Assembly (NCBI GenBank): GCA_031655335.1
Contig: CP134226.1
Span: forward strand, 3,220,001-3,284,000
Source: Thalassospiraceae bacterium LMO-SO8
GTDB lineage: Bacteria > Pseudomonadota > Alphaproteobacteria > Rhodospirillales > Casp-alpha2
Direction of reading: 5' to 3'
DNA: 64,000 nucleotides
The position numbers and the translations under genes were made by a program. The notes under the pieces are model-generated. The model searched no databases, was not told where the DNA came from, and was given only the letters and a program-made list of their open reading frames with translations. Of the stretch, positions 37,426 to 45,696 are shown piece after piece (the first letter of the stretch is position 1; each line of letters starts with the position of its first letter).

Positions 37426-38472
37426 ATGAACCAGAAAATCACGGTCGCGGCGGCCCATTTGGCGCCGGTCTACCTCGATGCCCGCGCAACCGTCGACAAG
37501 GTTTGCGATTACATCCACAAGGCGGCGGCGGAAGGCGTGCAGTTGATCGCCTTTCCGGAATCCTTCGTGCCCGGATTTCCCGTGTGGCCGGCGCTGGCGG
37601 CGCCGATCCATAACCACGACCTGTTCAAACGGTTCGTCAGCCAGTCGATCCGCGTACCGGGACCCGAGATCCTGAAGATCTGCTCGGCGGCGCGTGACAC
37701 GGGCATGATCGTGTCGATCGGTATCAGTGAGTCCACGGACCGCAGCGTCGGCTGCATCTGGAACACCAACCTGCTGATCGGGGCCGACGGCTCGATCCTC
37801 AACCATCACCGCAAGCTGGTGCCCACGTTCTATGAAAAGCTGGTGTGGTCGAACGGCGACGGCGCGGGCCTGCGCGTGGTCGATACGTCGCTTGGCCGTA
37901 TCGGCGCGCTGATCTGCGGCGAAAACACGAACCCGCTGGCGCGCTTCAGCCTGATCGCCCAGGGCGAACAGATCCATATTTCCAGTTACCCGCCCGTATG
38001 GCCGACCCACGAGCCGTCGGCCAACGACCGCTATGACCTGGCGTCGGCCAACCGCATCCGCGCGGCGGCCCATTCGTTCGAGGGCAAGGTGTTCAACATC
38101 GTCTGCGCCGCGCGCCTGGACGATACCGCCTACGAGATCATTTCCCAGATCAACGGCGACGCGCTGCGCATCGTCAAGGAATCGCCTCCCGGTGTGTCCA
38201 TGATCGTCGGGCCCAGCGGCCTGGCCATCGCCGAAAGCGCCAAGGATGAGGATCAGCTTCTGATCGAGCAGATCGATCTGGACGACTGCATCGTGCCCAA
38301 GCAGTTCCATGACGTGTCCGGCTACTATAACCGCTACGACGTGTTCGGGTTGACCGTGCGGCGGCGCGACCAGGCGCCGGCCCAGTTCGACGATATTGGT
38401 GGGGAGGGGCGCGCCGTGCCGTTTGCAACCCTCGAAGCCGGAGCCCTGGAGGACGAGGCCGCGGCGGGGTAA
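37426..38472 (+). CDS. Nitrilase-family carbon-nitrogen hydrolase
   Basis: The 348-residue enzyme has the nitrilase triad: E45 in AFPESFVPGFP, K130 in HHRKLVPTF and C164 in ALICGENTNPLARFSL. The PESFVPGFP and ENTNPLARF segments place it with true nitrilases, which turn nitriles into acids plus ammonia, more than with amidases. The residue after the cysteine is Gly, where many nitrilases have Trp (CWEN). ATG 37426 is 114 bp after the binding-protein gene, on the same strand. The importer probably brings in its substrate or a related nitrogen compound. The C-terminal 40 residues are divergent. Confidence 0.9.
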   Translation: MNQKITVAAAHLAPVYLDARATVDKVCDYIHKAAAEGVQLIAFPESFVPGFPVWPALAAPIHNHDLFKRFVSQSIRVPGPEILKICSAARDTGMIVSIGISESTDRSVGCIWNTNLLIGADGSILNHHRKLVPTFYEKLVWSNGDGAGLRVVDTSLGRIGALICGENTNPLARFSLIAQGEQIHISSYPPVWPTHEPSANDRYDLASANRIRAAAHSFEGKVFNIVCAARLDDTAYEIISQINGDALRIVKESPPGVSMIVGPSGLAIAESAKDEDQLLIEQIDLDDCIVPKQFHDVSGYYNRYDVFGLTVRRRDQAPAQFDDIGGEGRAVPFATLEAGALEDEAAAG

Positions 38473-38503
38473 AGTCTCCCCGTCATCCCAGGAGAACCGT
38501 TCC

Positions 38504-39466
38504 GTGACCAAGCCGGACCCGAAACCGCGCGCCTATGCCTCAGAGCTGTCCCGCTTCGACTGGGACGACATTGCGTTGTTCCTGGCCCTGGTGCGTCACC
38601 GATCGCTCAGCCATGCGGCGCGGTCGCTGTCGCTGACTCATTCCACCGTCGGGCGGCGGATCAAGACGCTGGAGGCGGCGTTGGGCGCCAAGCTGTTCGA
38701 GCGCACCCCGGGCGGCTTCCTGCTGACCGACCGGGGCGAGGATCTGCTGCGCGAGGCCGAAGGGATCGAGGCGCATGTCGCCCAGATCGCCGCGACCTTC
38801 AGCGGCGAGACGGCCGAAGTCAGCGGCACGATCCGCGTCGCGACCATGGAGGCCCTCGGCAGCCTGTATCTGGCGCCCCGCATGCTGTCGCTTTACGAGC
38901 AGCATCCGTCGATCAACGTGGAACTGGTCACGGCCTCCCACTGGGTCAACCTGTCGAAGCGCGAGGCCGATGTCCTGATCAGCTTTCCGCGGCCGAGCGG
39001 CCATCGCATCACCAGCGAAAAGATCGGCGAGTTCGCGTTGTTTCTCTATGCGTCCAAGGATTACCTGGACCGTTACGGCCGTCCGCAGACGATCGAAGAC
39101 CTGAAAAATCATCGGTTCATCGACTATATCGACGAACTGGTGGCGATCCCGGCGGTGCGGTGGATGTCGGATGTGCTGCGCGACCAGAACATCGTATTTC
39201 GTTCGACCAGCCTGGTCGCCCAGTATCACGCGGCGGCGGCGGGCATGGGCATTTCCATGCAGCCGACCTTCGTCGCCGACCAGGACCCGCGCCTGGAACG
39301 GGTGCTGGGCGACAGGCTATGCGTGAAACGGGATTTCTGGCTCAGCATCCACGACGACTTGGAACACATCCCGCGCATCCGCAACGTGCACAACTTCCTC
39401 AAGACACTGATCGAGGACAATGCGGAATTTCTCAACGGCGGCCCCGACGCCGCCGCGGGACGTTAG
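38504..39466 (+). CDS. LysR-family transcriptional regulator
   Basis: Starting at GTG 38504, 9 bp after GGAG, the 320-residue protein has a LysR winged helix at residues 18-80: FDWDDIALFLALVRHRSLSHAARSLSLTHSTVGRRIKTLE and FERTPGGFLLT. A periplasmic-binding-like effector domain follows (GTIRVATMEALGSLYLAPRML). It lies 31 bp after the nitrilase gene on the same strand, so it may be the last gene of the operon and its regulator. It overlaps the convergent cupin gene by 4 bp. Confidence 0.9.
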   Translation: MTKPDPKPRAYASELSRFDWDDIALFLALVRHRSLSHAARSLSLTHSTVGRRIKTLEAALGAKLFERTPGGFLLTDRGEDLLREAEGIEAHVAQIAATFSGETAEVSGTIRVATMEALGSLYLAPRMLSLYEQHPSINVELVTASHWVNLSKREADVLISFPRPSGHRITSEKIGEFALFLYASKDYLDRYGRPQTIEDLKNHRFIDYIDELVAIPAVRWMSDVLRDQNIVFRSTSLVAQYHAAAAGMGISMQPTFVADQDPRLERVLGDRLCVKRDFWLSIHDDLEHIPRIRNVHNFLKTLIEDNAEFLNGGPDAAAGR

Positions 39467-39960
39467 CCGGCTCGCGCGCCGACCTTCATGGTCCGCATGA
39501 AATCCCGGAACGGTGCTCCATCGTCAGTGTTTTCCGCGGGCGCCCAGGCGGGAAGTTCCTTGGCGGTCGACGGGTCGTAGGGGCCTTGCTTGATTTCCAG
39601 CACAGCCGTCGCGGGCTCGAGTACCACCGCCGCGTGATAGACTCCGCCCGGGTATTCAATCAGGCGCTCGCCGTCGGGGCGCAGGGCGATACGCTGTTCG
39701 AGTTGCCCGTCCTCTGAGAACAGCAGCACGTCGAGCGCACCGGACAGCAGCACGATCATTTCCCAGGGCTTGTCCGGGTGGCGATGCGGCTGCACGTAGG
39801 TGTCCGGCTCCGCCGCCATCAGCACCCGCTGCACCGGCTCGCCGGGCGCGGCATGCAGGTTGCGGTGGCTGCGCCGACGTGGGGATGCCATGGCCTCGGC
39901 AGCCAGGGCGACGATGTCGGCAGGCGAGACGGTCTTGGCGGCGCGGGAATCGGAAACCAT
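39463..39960 (-). CDS. WbuC-type cupin protein
   Basis: The 165-residue protein has a single cupin fold. EPVQRVLMAAEPDTYVQPHRHPDKPWEMIVLLSGALDVLLF contains the metal-type HRH and the glutamate. GERLIEYPGGVYHAAVVLEPATAVLEIKQGPYDP carries the second histidine. This order matches the WbuC family of small metalloproteins, found beside sugar and envelope genes but without a proven reaction. It starts at ATG 39960, four bases beyond the AtuA-like small gene's stop on the same strand, and ends overlapping lysR. Confidence 0.85.
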   Translation of the reverse strand: MVSDSRAAKTVSPADIVALAAEAMASPRRRSHRNLHAAPGEPVQRVLMAAEPDTYVQPHRHPDKPWEMIVLLSGALDVLLFSEDGQLEQRIALRPDGERLIEYPGGVYHAAVVLEPATAVLEIKQGPYDPSTAKELPAWAPAENTDDGAPFRDFMRTMKVGARAG

Positions 39961-39964
39961 GCGT

Positions 39965-40339
39965 TCAGTCTACCAGATAACGGGATCCCACGGGCAGACA
40001 GCTTCGCGGCACCGTGACCTCGATCTCGCCCAGCAACAGGAACGACAGGGTCTTGCCGTGCAGGTCCTGGGTCAGGGCCGAGTTGACGCCGCCTTCGAGC
40101 GCGTCGTCGATGACGAAATTCAGCGCGTTCAGATTGGGCAGCACATAGCGCGTGACCTTGGTCGCCCCCTTGTGGCGGAACAGGTCCAGCACCTTCTGCT
40201 CCGTCACCTGCTCGCACAGGTGGGCGAAGGCGTCGGGCAGATAGGCGATGACGGAGATGTTGGAGCGGTTGCCCTTGTCGCCGGCGCGGCCATGGGCGAC
40301 GGCGTGAAGGGGCAGGGTGAGGGTGTCGACCTTGCTCAT
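39965..40339 (-). CDS. AtuA-associated small protein (AtuA-like C-terminal domain)
   Basis: The 124-residue product begins KVDTLTLPLHAVAHGRAGDKGNRSNISVIAYLPDAF and continues VTRYVLPNLNALNFVIDDALEGGVN. This is the small ferredoxin-fold-like domain that is encoded next to, or fused to, AtuA/DUF1446 proteins. Its start ATG 40339 overlaps the large AtuA gene by 4 bp, so the two are translationally coupled and likely form a complex. In Pseudomonas AtuA-type proteins act in acyclic terpene breakdown, but most family members, including this, sit in other catabolic clusters. Confidence 0.82.
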   Translation of the reverse strand: MSKVDTLTLPLHAVAHGRAGDKGNRSNISVIAYLPDAFAHLCEQVTEQKVLDLFRHKGATKVTRYVLPNLNALNFVIDDALEGGVNSALTQDLHGKTLSFLLLGEIEVTVPRSCLPVGSRYLVD

Positions 40340-41712
40340 GCCGTCACCTCCTGGGCTTTGGCCTGGGCTTCGACCGGGCCGCGCGGTACCAGAACCGAAG
40401 CCGTGTTGACCTGCCCGGTGATGGAGCAACGATAGCCGCCGCCCCCCGCCGGGCCGGAGCAGAACAGGCTCAGCACCTCGTCGTTCACGTATTGCGCCGT
40501 CGCCTTGTCCGCCGTGCGCACGGCGGCGCGAAGGCGGTATTCGCCGTCCAGGGGCATGTTGGCGCCGCGCTGACGGTCCGACGCGTCGTTGTCGAAGGCC
40601 GCACCCGCACCCACGATCTCGACCCGCACGGGATCGATGACGCCGCGGCTCGCCAGGCGCTTGCGCACGATGTCGGCGGCCAGATTGGCGCGGGCCAGCG
40701 CGTTGGGCCCGGCGTAGGTCAATTCGGCCTCGCCCAGCCAGCCGCCGTCGGCGGAAACGGTCACCTTCAGCGTTTCTGGTGGCGGATGGCCCTTGGCGCC
40801 CCGGACGCGCACGCGGTCCTTGCCGTCGTCGGCCAGCGTCACGCCGGTCACGTCGAGCGCCACGTCCGGCGTCAGATAGGCCGCCGGGTCGTGCATTTCG
40901 TAAAGAATCTGTTCCGTCACCGTGGCCTTGGTGACAAGTCCGCCCGTGTTCTCCGCCTTGGTGATGACGAGGGAGCCGTCGGCGCCGATCTCGCCGATGG
41001 GGAAGCCCAGTTCGTCCATGCCGGGCACGTCCTTGAACCCGGGGTCGCAGAAATACCCGCCCGTGACCTGACCACCGCATTCCAGAAGATGGCCCGCCAA
41101 GGTCCCGGCGGCGAGGCGGTCCCAGTCGTCTTCGGTCCAGCCGAATTCATGGATCAGCGGCCCCAGCACCAGAGCCGCGTCTGTCGTGCGCCCGACCAGC
41201 ACCACATCGGTGCCCAGGGTCAGGGCCTCCGCCACGGGCCTGGCACCCAGATAGGCGTTGGCGGCGACGATCTCCTTACCCTGGATGGTCACACCTTCGA
41301 TGGTCGGCAAGCCCGCGACATCTTCCGCCGTCATGAAGCCCAACAGGTCGTCGCCCAGCACCACGGCGACGCGCAGGCCCTCGATGCCCAACTCCCGGGC
41401 GATCTCCAACGTTTTCTTGGCGCCGCCCAGCGGGTTGGCGTTGCCCAGGTTGGCGACGATGCGCACACCCGCGTCCTTGGCGGCCTTAAGCACGCCGCGC
41501 AGATAGGGTTCCAGATAGGGCGAATAGCCCAGTTCCGGGTTGCGCATCTTGATGCGCTGGGCGATGGCGAGCGTCCGTTCCCCCATGACCTCGAAGATCA
41601 GGTAGCGGGGGCCGTCGCGCCGGGCCAGGGTTTCGACCACGGGCAGGCCCGCGTCGATGCGGTCGCCCGCGAACCCGGCGCCGGAGCCGATGTAGACCGT
41701 GGATGCGGTCAT
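40336..41712 (-). CDS. AtuA-family (DUF1446) protein
   Basis: The 458-residue protein starts VYIGSGAGFAGDRIDAGLPVVETL after GGGAGGAATCACGC. It contains NLGNANPLGGAKKTLEIARELG, VVLVGRTTDAALVLGPLIHEFGW and GGQVTGGYFCDPGFKDVPGMDELGFPIGE, all DUF1446 hallmarks. The reaction of this family is not proven. It is often linked to CoA-dependent breakdown of branched or terpenoid acids. Here it lies 25 bp downstream of a D-2-hydroxyacid dehydrogenase gene, in the minus arm of the GntR-centred locus. Confidence 0.87.
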   Translation of the reverse strand: MTASTVYIGSGAGFAGDRIDAGLPVVETLARRDGPRYLIFEVMGERTLAIAQRIKMRNPELGYSPYLEPYLRGVLKAAKDAGVRIVANLGNANPLGGAKKTLEIARELGIEGLRVAVVLGDDLLGFMTAEDVAGLPTIEGVTIQGKEIVAANAYLGARPVAEALTLGTDVVLVGRTTDAALVLGPLIHEFGWTEDDWDRLAAGTLAGHLLECGGQVTGGYFCDPGFKDVPGMDELGFPIGEIGADGSLVITKAENTGGLVTKATVTEQILYEMHDPAAYLTPDVALDVTGVTLADDGKDRVRVRGAKGHPPPETLKVTVSADGGWLGEAELTYAGPNALARANLAADIVRKRLASRGVIDPVRVEIVGAGAAFDNDASDRQRGANMPLDGEYRLRAAVRTADKATAQYVNDEVLSLFCSGPAGGGGYRCSITGQVNTASVLVPRGPVEAQAKAQEVTA

Positions 41713-41737
41713 GCGTGATTCCTCCCGTCGTCCTGCG

Positions 41738-42718
41738 TTAGGACGCGCGCTGCAAGCCGTCCAGATTGAAAATCATCTCGTCCTTCAGACAACCGTCGAA
41801 ATGATCCAGGATGTTCTGCGCCGTCATCGCCGCCGCTGCTTCCAGGGCCAGGAACGACGCCGCGCCGTTATGGGGCGCCAGCACGGTTCGGGGATGGTTG
41901 ACCAGGGGGTGGCCGTCCTGCGGCGGTTCCTGCGAGAACACGTCGACCCCCGCACCCATGACATGGCCGCTGTCGAGGGCGGCGGCGAGCGCCTGTTCAT
42001 CGACCACGCCGCCGCGGGCGTTGTTGATGACGATGACGCCCGGTTTCATGGCGGCCAGTTCATCGGGTCCGATCAGGTGGCGGGTGGTGTCGTCCAGCGG
42101 CACGTGAAGCGACACGAAATCGGCGTGCGGCAATTCGGGTCGGAAATCCTCGACCGCCCGCACGCCCTGTTGGGCGGCGAGATCGCGGTCGAGCTTGATG
42201 TCGGCGACGACGACATCCATGCCGAAGGCCTTGCACAACGGGGCGAGCAGGCGCCCGATGCGCCCGTAGCCGACGATCAGAATGGTCGAACGGTACAGGT
42301 CTTTCGCCTTGAACGTGCCGCGGTCGGCCCAACGCCCCTCGCGCACGGCGGCGGTCTGGCCGGTCAGGTCGCGGGCCAGGGTCATCATCATGGTCATGGT
42401 GTGCTCGGCGACGCAGCGCGCGTTGGCGCCCGACGCGATGCAGACCGGAATTCCCCGCGCCGTCAGGTGGTCGACCGCGATGTTGTCGCAGCCGACGCCG
42501 TGGCGCGAGACGACTTGCAGGTCGTTGGCATGGGCCAGGACCGCTTCGGGAAGTTGCGCCGTGCGCACGGCGATTCCGTGCACTCCGGGCAGGGCTTTCG
42601 CCAATCCTTCGGCGCTGACGTCGTCGGCGATCACGACCTCGATGTCGTCACGGGCGTCGAAGATCGCGTGTCCGGCGGGGTGAATCCGCTCGGTCATGAG
42701 CACTTTTTTCTTGGCCAT
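41738..42718 (-). CDS. D-isomer-specific 2-hydroxyacid dehydrogenase
   Basis: The 326-residue NAD-dependent enzyme interconverts a D-2-hydroxy acid and its 2-keto acid. The NAD motif is ILIVGYGRIGRLLAPLCKAFG with D at the second strand end (VVVADIK), favouring NAD over NADP. The catalytic arginine is in INNARGGVVDEQAL, the glutamate in DVFSQEPP, and the histidine in LAPHNGAASF. ATG 42718 has GGAG 5 bp upstream. It lies 45 bp after the PhyH gene and is probably co-transcribed with it, oxidising or reducing the pathway intermediate. The substrate is unknown. Confidence 0.9.
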   Translation of the reverse strand: MAKKKVLMTERIHPAGHAIFDARDDIEVVIADDVSAEGLAKALPGVHGIAVRTAQLPEAVLAHANDLQVVSRHGVGCDNIAVDHLTARGIPVCIASGANARCVAEHTMTMMMTLARDLTGQTAAVREGRWADRGTFKAKDLYRSTILIVGYGRIGRLLAPLCKAFGMDVVVADIKLDRDLAAQQGVRAVEDFRPELPHADFVSLHVPLDDTTRHLIGPDELAAMKPGVIVINNARGGVVDEQALAAALDSGHVMGAGVDVFSQEPPQDGHPLVNHPRTVLAPHNGAASFLALEAAAAMTAQNILDHFDGCLKDEMIFNLDGLQRAS

Positions 42719-42763
42719 GGGGGCTCCGGTCTTGGTCTGGATGGGCGTGGTCGGTGGAAAGGG

Positions 42764-43663
42764 CTACTCGGCGGCGGTCTTGGCGCCGAAGAATTTCTTC
42801 TTGGCCAGGGACTGGCTTTCATAGATGGACCCGCCCTTCAAGGGCGGCGGGTAGGGCAGGCGGATGGGGGTGGGCACCACGCGGGGCTCCAACGTCGGTT
42901 CACCCGCGATGAAGGTGGCGGCGTATTCGTCCCAGGATGCTTCCTTGCCGAAGCCTCGGATGTCCCAGGCGTCGGCGGCGGCGATCTGGTAAAGCAGCAG
43001 GGTGCGCCCCTTGCCCGAGGTGTTCTGTCCCGAGCCGTGAATGGTGCGCGCGTGATGGAAGCTACAGGCCCCGGCCGGGCCGGTGATGGTCTCGGCGCTG
43101 CCCAGGTTGGCGCCGGGAACGTCCGGGTCCATGGCGCCGATGAAGCGGCCGTCCTGATGATGATCGTAGGTCGGGCCGGTGTGCGAGCCGGGCACGCAGA
43201 GCAGGGGGCCGTTTTCCTCCGTCATGTCGTCGAGCATGACCCCGACGGCCAGCACGTCGTCGTTGGTATGGGGATAGAAGGCCCAGTCCTGATGCCATTC
43301 GACGGGCGATCCGTATTCGGCCGACTTCAGGTTGATCTTCGATCCGTGCATGCGGAACGCCGGGCCGAGCAGCGCCGTCAAGGCCGCGATCAGGCGCGGA
43401 TGGCGGGCCATGCGGTTGAACACGTCATGGTTCTTGAACGGCTCCTTGATGCGGCGCACGCGGGGCCGGTCGGGCGTATGGTTGGGTTCCAGGTCGATGA
43501 CATTGGTGTGGTCCGTCAGGCCATGGGCGCTTGCGATCAGGCCGTCGAGGGCATCGCGCATTTCCTGGACGTCGGCGGGCGAATAGATGTCCTCGACGAC
43601 GATGTAACCCTTGTTCTTGTAGGCCGCGACCTGATCGTCGGCGATCACGGGATTGGTGGTCAT
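42764..43663 (-). CDS. Phytanoyl-CoA dioxygenase family (PhyH) oxygenase
   Basis: The 299-residue protein belongs to the Fe(II)/2-oxoglutarate oxygenases. The metal motif is HxD in VEWHQDWAFYPHTNDD, with the distal histidine in FHHARTIHGSGQNTSGKGRTLLLYQ, which also provides the arginine for 2-oxoglutarate. PhyH-type enzymes hydroxylate fatty acyl-CoA, osmolytes or natural products. It begins QVAAYKNKGYIVVEDIYSPADVQEM, a family start. The gene is 45 bp from the GntR gene on the same strand and likely opens the catabolic minus-arm operon. Confidence 0.88.
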   Translation of the reverse strand: MTTNPVIADDQVAAYKNKGYIVVEDIYSPADVQEMRDALDGLIASAHGLTDHTNVIDLEPNHTPDRPRVRRIKEPFKNHDVFNRMARHPRLIAALTALLGPAFRMHGSKINLKSAEYGSPVEWHQDWAFYPHTNDDVLAVGVMLDDMTEENGPLLCVPGSHTGPTYDHHQDGRFIGAMDPDVPGANLGSAETITGPAGACSFHHARTIHGSGQNTSGKGRTLLLYQIAAADAWDIRGFGKEASWDEYAATFIAGEPTLEPRVVPTPIRLPYPPPLKGGSIYESQSLAKKKFFGAKTAAE

Positions 43664-43708
43664 GGGATGTTTCCTTGTCTGCGTGGTGTTCGTGTCTCGG
43701 AAATTCGT

Positions 43709-44419
43709 TTAACGGAAATATTCAGGGAAGACGGCGCGCATTTCCCCGGTCGCGGAAACGGTGTCCTTCAAATGGGCGCGCACGGCGGCTTCGGCTTCGT
43801 TGGGGGTGCGCGCGTCGATGGCGTCAAGGATCGCCTCGTGGTCGCGGATGATCTTTGCCGCCTTGCCTTCGGTGGGCAGATGCAGGCGGCGCAGCCGGTC
43901 CAGATGGGCGCGCCGCGCGTGGATGATGTCCCATAATCCGCCGACGCCGGCCATCTCGTACATCATTTCGTGGAAACGGTTGTCGGCGGGCAGGAAGGCC
44001 GACAGATCGCCAGCCTCAAGCGCCGTCCTCTGGCGGCCGATGGCGGCGCGCAGGGCATCGACCTCGTCGTTGCTGATCTCGACGGCCAGGGTGCGGGCGA
44101 TTTCGACCTCGACGCTGCGGCGCAGGAAATGGGCTTCGCGCGCACTCTGTATGTCGATGAAGGAGACGCAGGTGCGCGACTGGGGAAACACATCGACCAG
44201 GCCTTCTTCCTCAAGCAGGATCAGGGCCTCGCGCACGGGGGTCGGGCTGACGCCGAACGTCTCCGCGATCTGGCGCGTCTGAAGCACCGTGCCGGGCGGC
44301 AGGTCGAGGGAAACGATCTGGTCGCGCACCGTTTGATAGATTTGCTGGACGGCTGTCTGGCGACCGCCTTTCGGTGGGGCTGGGCGCTCTTTGAACAGGC
44401 CGGTCGTGTCAGGCGTCAC
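43709..44419 (-). CDS. GntR-family regulator, FadR/FCD type
   Basis: The 236-residue regulator starts at GTG 44419. It has a winged helix at about residues 22-90 (IYQTVRDQIVSLDLPPGTVLQTRQIAETFGVSPTPVREALILLEEEG). A C-terminal FCD all-helical domain binds a metal and an acid ligand (FLPADNRFHEMMYEMAG, RLHLPTEGKAAKIIRDHEAILDAI, with the histidines typical of FCD). It sits between the two catabolic arms and probably controls both. An imperfect 22-bp palindrome in the gap to the TRAP genes is a candidate site. Confidence 0.9.
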   Translation of the reverse strand: MTPDTTGLFKERPAPPKGGRQTAVQQIYQTVRDQIVSLDLPPGTVLQTRQIAETFGVSPTPVREALILLEEEGLVDVFPQSRTCVSFIDIQSAREAHFLRRSVEVEIARTLAVEISNDEVDALRAAIGRQRTALEAGDLSAFLPADNRFHEMMYEMAGVGGLWDIIHARRAHLDRLRRLHLPTEGKAAKIIRDHEAILDAIDARTPNEAEAAVRAHLKDTVSATGEMRAVFPEYFR

Positions 44420-44498
44420 GTGGTCGGTACCCCCGAAAAACGGCGCAAAAGCAGGGTTTTTGCTGCACCTGCGAGCCAGCTTTGCACTTGACTCTGTA

Positions 44499-44520
44499 AC
44501 TGATATATTAGTATTTCAGT
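44499..44520. promoter_or_regulatory. Candidate FCD-type GntR operator
   Basis: The 22-bp region from 44499 to 44520 runs ACTGATATATTAGTA then TTTCAGT, and nine of eleven symmetric base pairs match. It lies 57 bp before the TRAP binding-protein start and 80 bp from the gntR start, in the only AT-rich part of this gap. It may overlap the promoter. Confidence 0.5.
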
Positions 44521-44576
44521 ACGGGTGAAGTCAATATCACCGTCATAAGAACTACGTTTAGGGAGATCCAAGGATC

Positions 44577-45608
44577 ATGTTTAAGAAGACACTGATGGCG
44601 CTTGCCGTCGGCGGCTTGGTCATTGCCGGGACGACCGGCGGGGCCGCCGCGAAAACGCTCAAGGTTCAGGCCAGTTCCAAGGCCGGCGACTGGGCCCACC
44701 GCTTCATGACGGACACCTGGGCGCCGAAGCTCGATGCCATGACCGCCGGCGCGGTCAAGATCGAGGTTCTGCCGACCAAGGCCGTCGTGCCGCACCGTGA
44801 AACCATCGACGCCGTCGCCAACGGTATTCTCGACGGCGACCTGAACGCGGTGTCCTATTTCTCGGGCCGCGACCCGGCGTTCGCCGTGATCGGCGACCTG
44901 ATCGCCGGTTACGACACGGTCGACCAGGTGCGCACCTTCTGCCAGTACGGCGGTGGCAAGGAAATCCTGCAGAAGATGTATGACAAGTACACCAAGGGTC
45001 AGGTGCATGTCGTCGGCTGCGGTCCCTACGCCAAGGAAGCCTTCGTGTCGACCATCCCGATCAAGTCCGTCGCCGACTTCAAGGGCGTGAAGGTCCGTTC
45101 GCCGGAAGGCCTGGCCGCCGAAGTGTTCAAGCGTGCCGGTGCGGCCCCTGTGTCGCTGCCGTTCTCCGAGGTTTATACCGCCCTTGAGAAAAAGGTCATC
45201 GACGCGGCTGATGCCTCCGCCCACGTGAACAACAACGCCCAGGGCCTCTACAAGGTCGCCAAGTACCCGATCTATCCGGGCATCCACTCCATGGCCGTTC
45301 TGCAGTTCATCGTGAACAAGAAGGTCTGGGACAAGCTGGGCCCGCAGGGTCAGACGGCGCTGGAGGTCTGGTATCAGGCCGCCTACGACGCCATGCGCCG
45401 CGAAGCCGATCTTGAAGATCAGAAGATCGCCGACGAGCAGCGCAAGGGCGGCGACGTCACCGTCGTCGACTGGACGACGGAAGAGCGCGCCAAGTTCCGC
45501 AAAATCGCGGTCGGCGCCTGGGAAGATTTCGCCACGAAATCGCCCCTCGCCCGGGAAGCCCTGGACGCGCATCTGAAGTACATGCGGTCCGTCGGTCTCC
45601 TGGACTAG
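44577..45608 (+). CDS. TRAP transporter substrate-binding protein (DctP type)
   Basis: The 343-residue periplasmic protein has a signal peptide (KTLMALAVGGLVIAGTTGG, cleaved near residue 24). Its body has FMTDTWAPKLDAMTAGAVKIEVLPTKAVV, GVKVRSPEGLAAEVFKRAGAAPVSLP and YTALEKKVIDAADASAHVNNNAQG. The arginine in VRSPEG is the usual carboxylate-binding residue. ATG 44577 follows GGGAGATCCAAGGATC. It is divergent from gntR and the first gene of the plus arm, which continues with permease, small protein, dehydratase and RraA-like genes. The substrate is probably a hydroxy or sugar acid. Confidence 0.92.
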   Translation: MFKKTLMALAVGGLVIAGTTGGAAAKTLKVQASSKAGDWAHRFMTDTWAPKLDAMTAGAVKIEVLPTKAVVPHRETIDAVANGILDGDLNAVSYFSGRDPAFAVIGDLIAGYDTVDQVRTFCQYGGGKEILQKMYDKYTKGQVHVVGCGPYAKEAFVSTIPIKSVADFKGVKVRSPEGLAAEVFKRAGAAPVSLPFSEVYTALEKKVIDAADASAHVNNNAQGLYKVAKYPIYPGIHSMAVLQFIVNKKVWDKLGPQGQTALEVWYQAAYDAMRREADLEDQKIADEQRKGGDVTVVDWTTEERAKFRKIAVGAWEDFATKSPLAREALDAHLKYMRSVGLLD

Positions 45609-45622
45609 CAAATACGGAATTG

Positions 45623-45660
45623 CCGCCGCGCCCGGATTGGGCGCGGCGGTTCTTCTATTC
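45623..45660 (+). terminator. Intercistronic stem-loop between TRAP binding protein and permease genes
   Basis: CCGCCGCGCCC (45623-45633) and GGGCGCGGCGG (45639-45649) form a perfect 11-bp stem with a 5-nt loop, followed by TTCTTCTATTC. It lies 14 bp after the binding-protein stop and before the permease. It is probably a partial terminator or 3' stabiliser, as in the other TRAP operon at 11804. Confidence 0.65.
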
Positions 45661-45696
45661 ACCATCTGATATAATTTGCCGATCCAGGAGGGGGCC

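Noticed and set aside
35926-38511. Long open frame (861 codons) on the minus strand
   Set aside because: It is antisense to the ABC binding-protein and nitrilase genes and has no recognisable domain.
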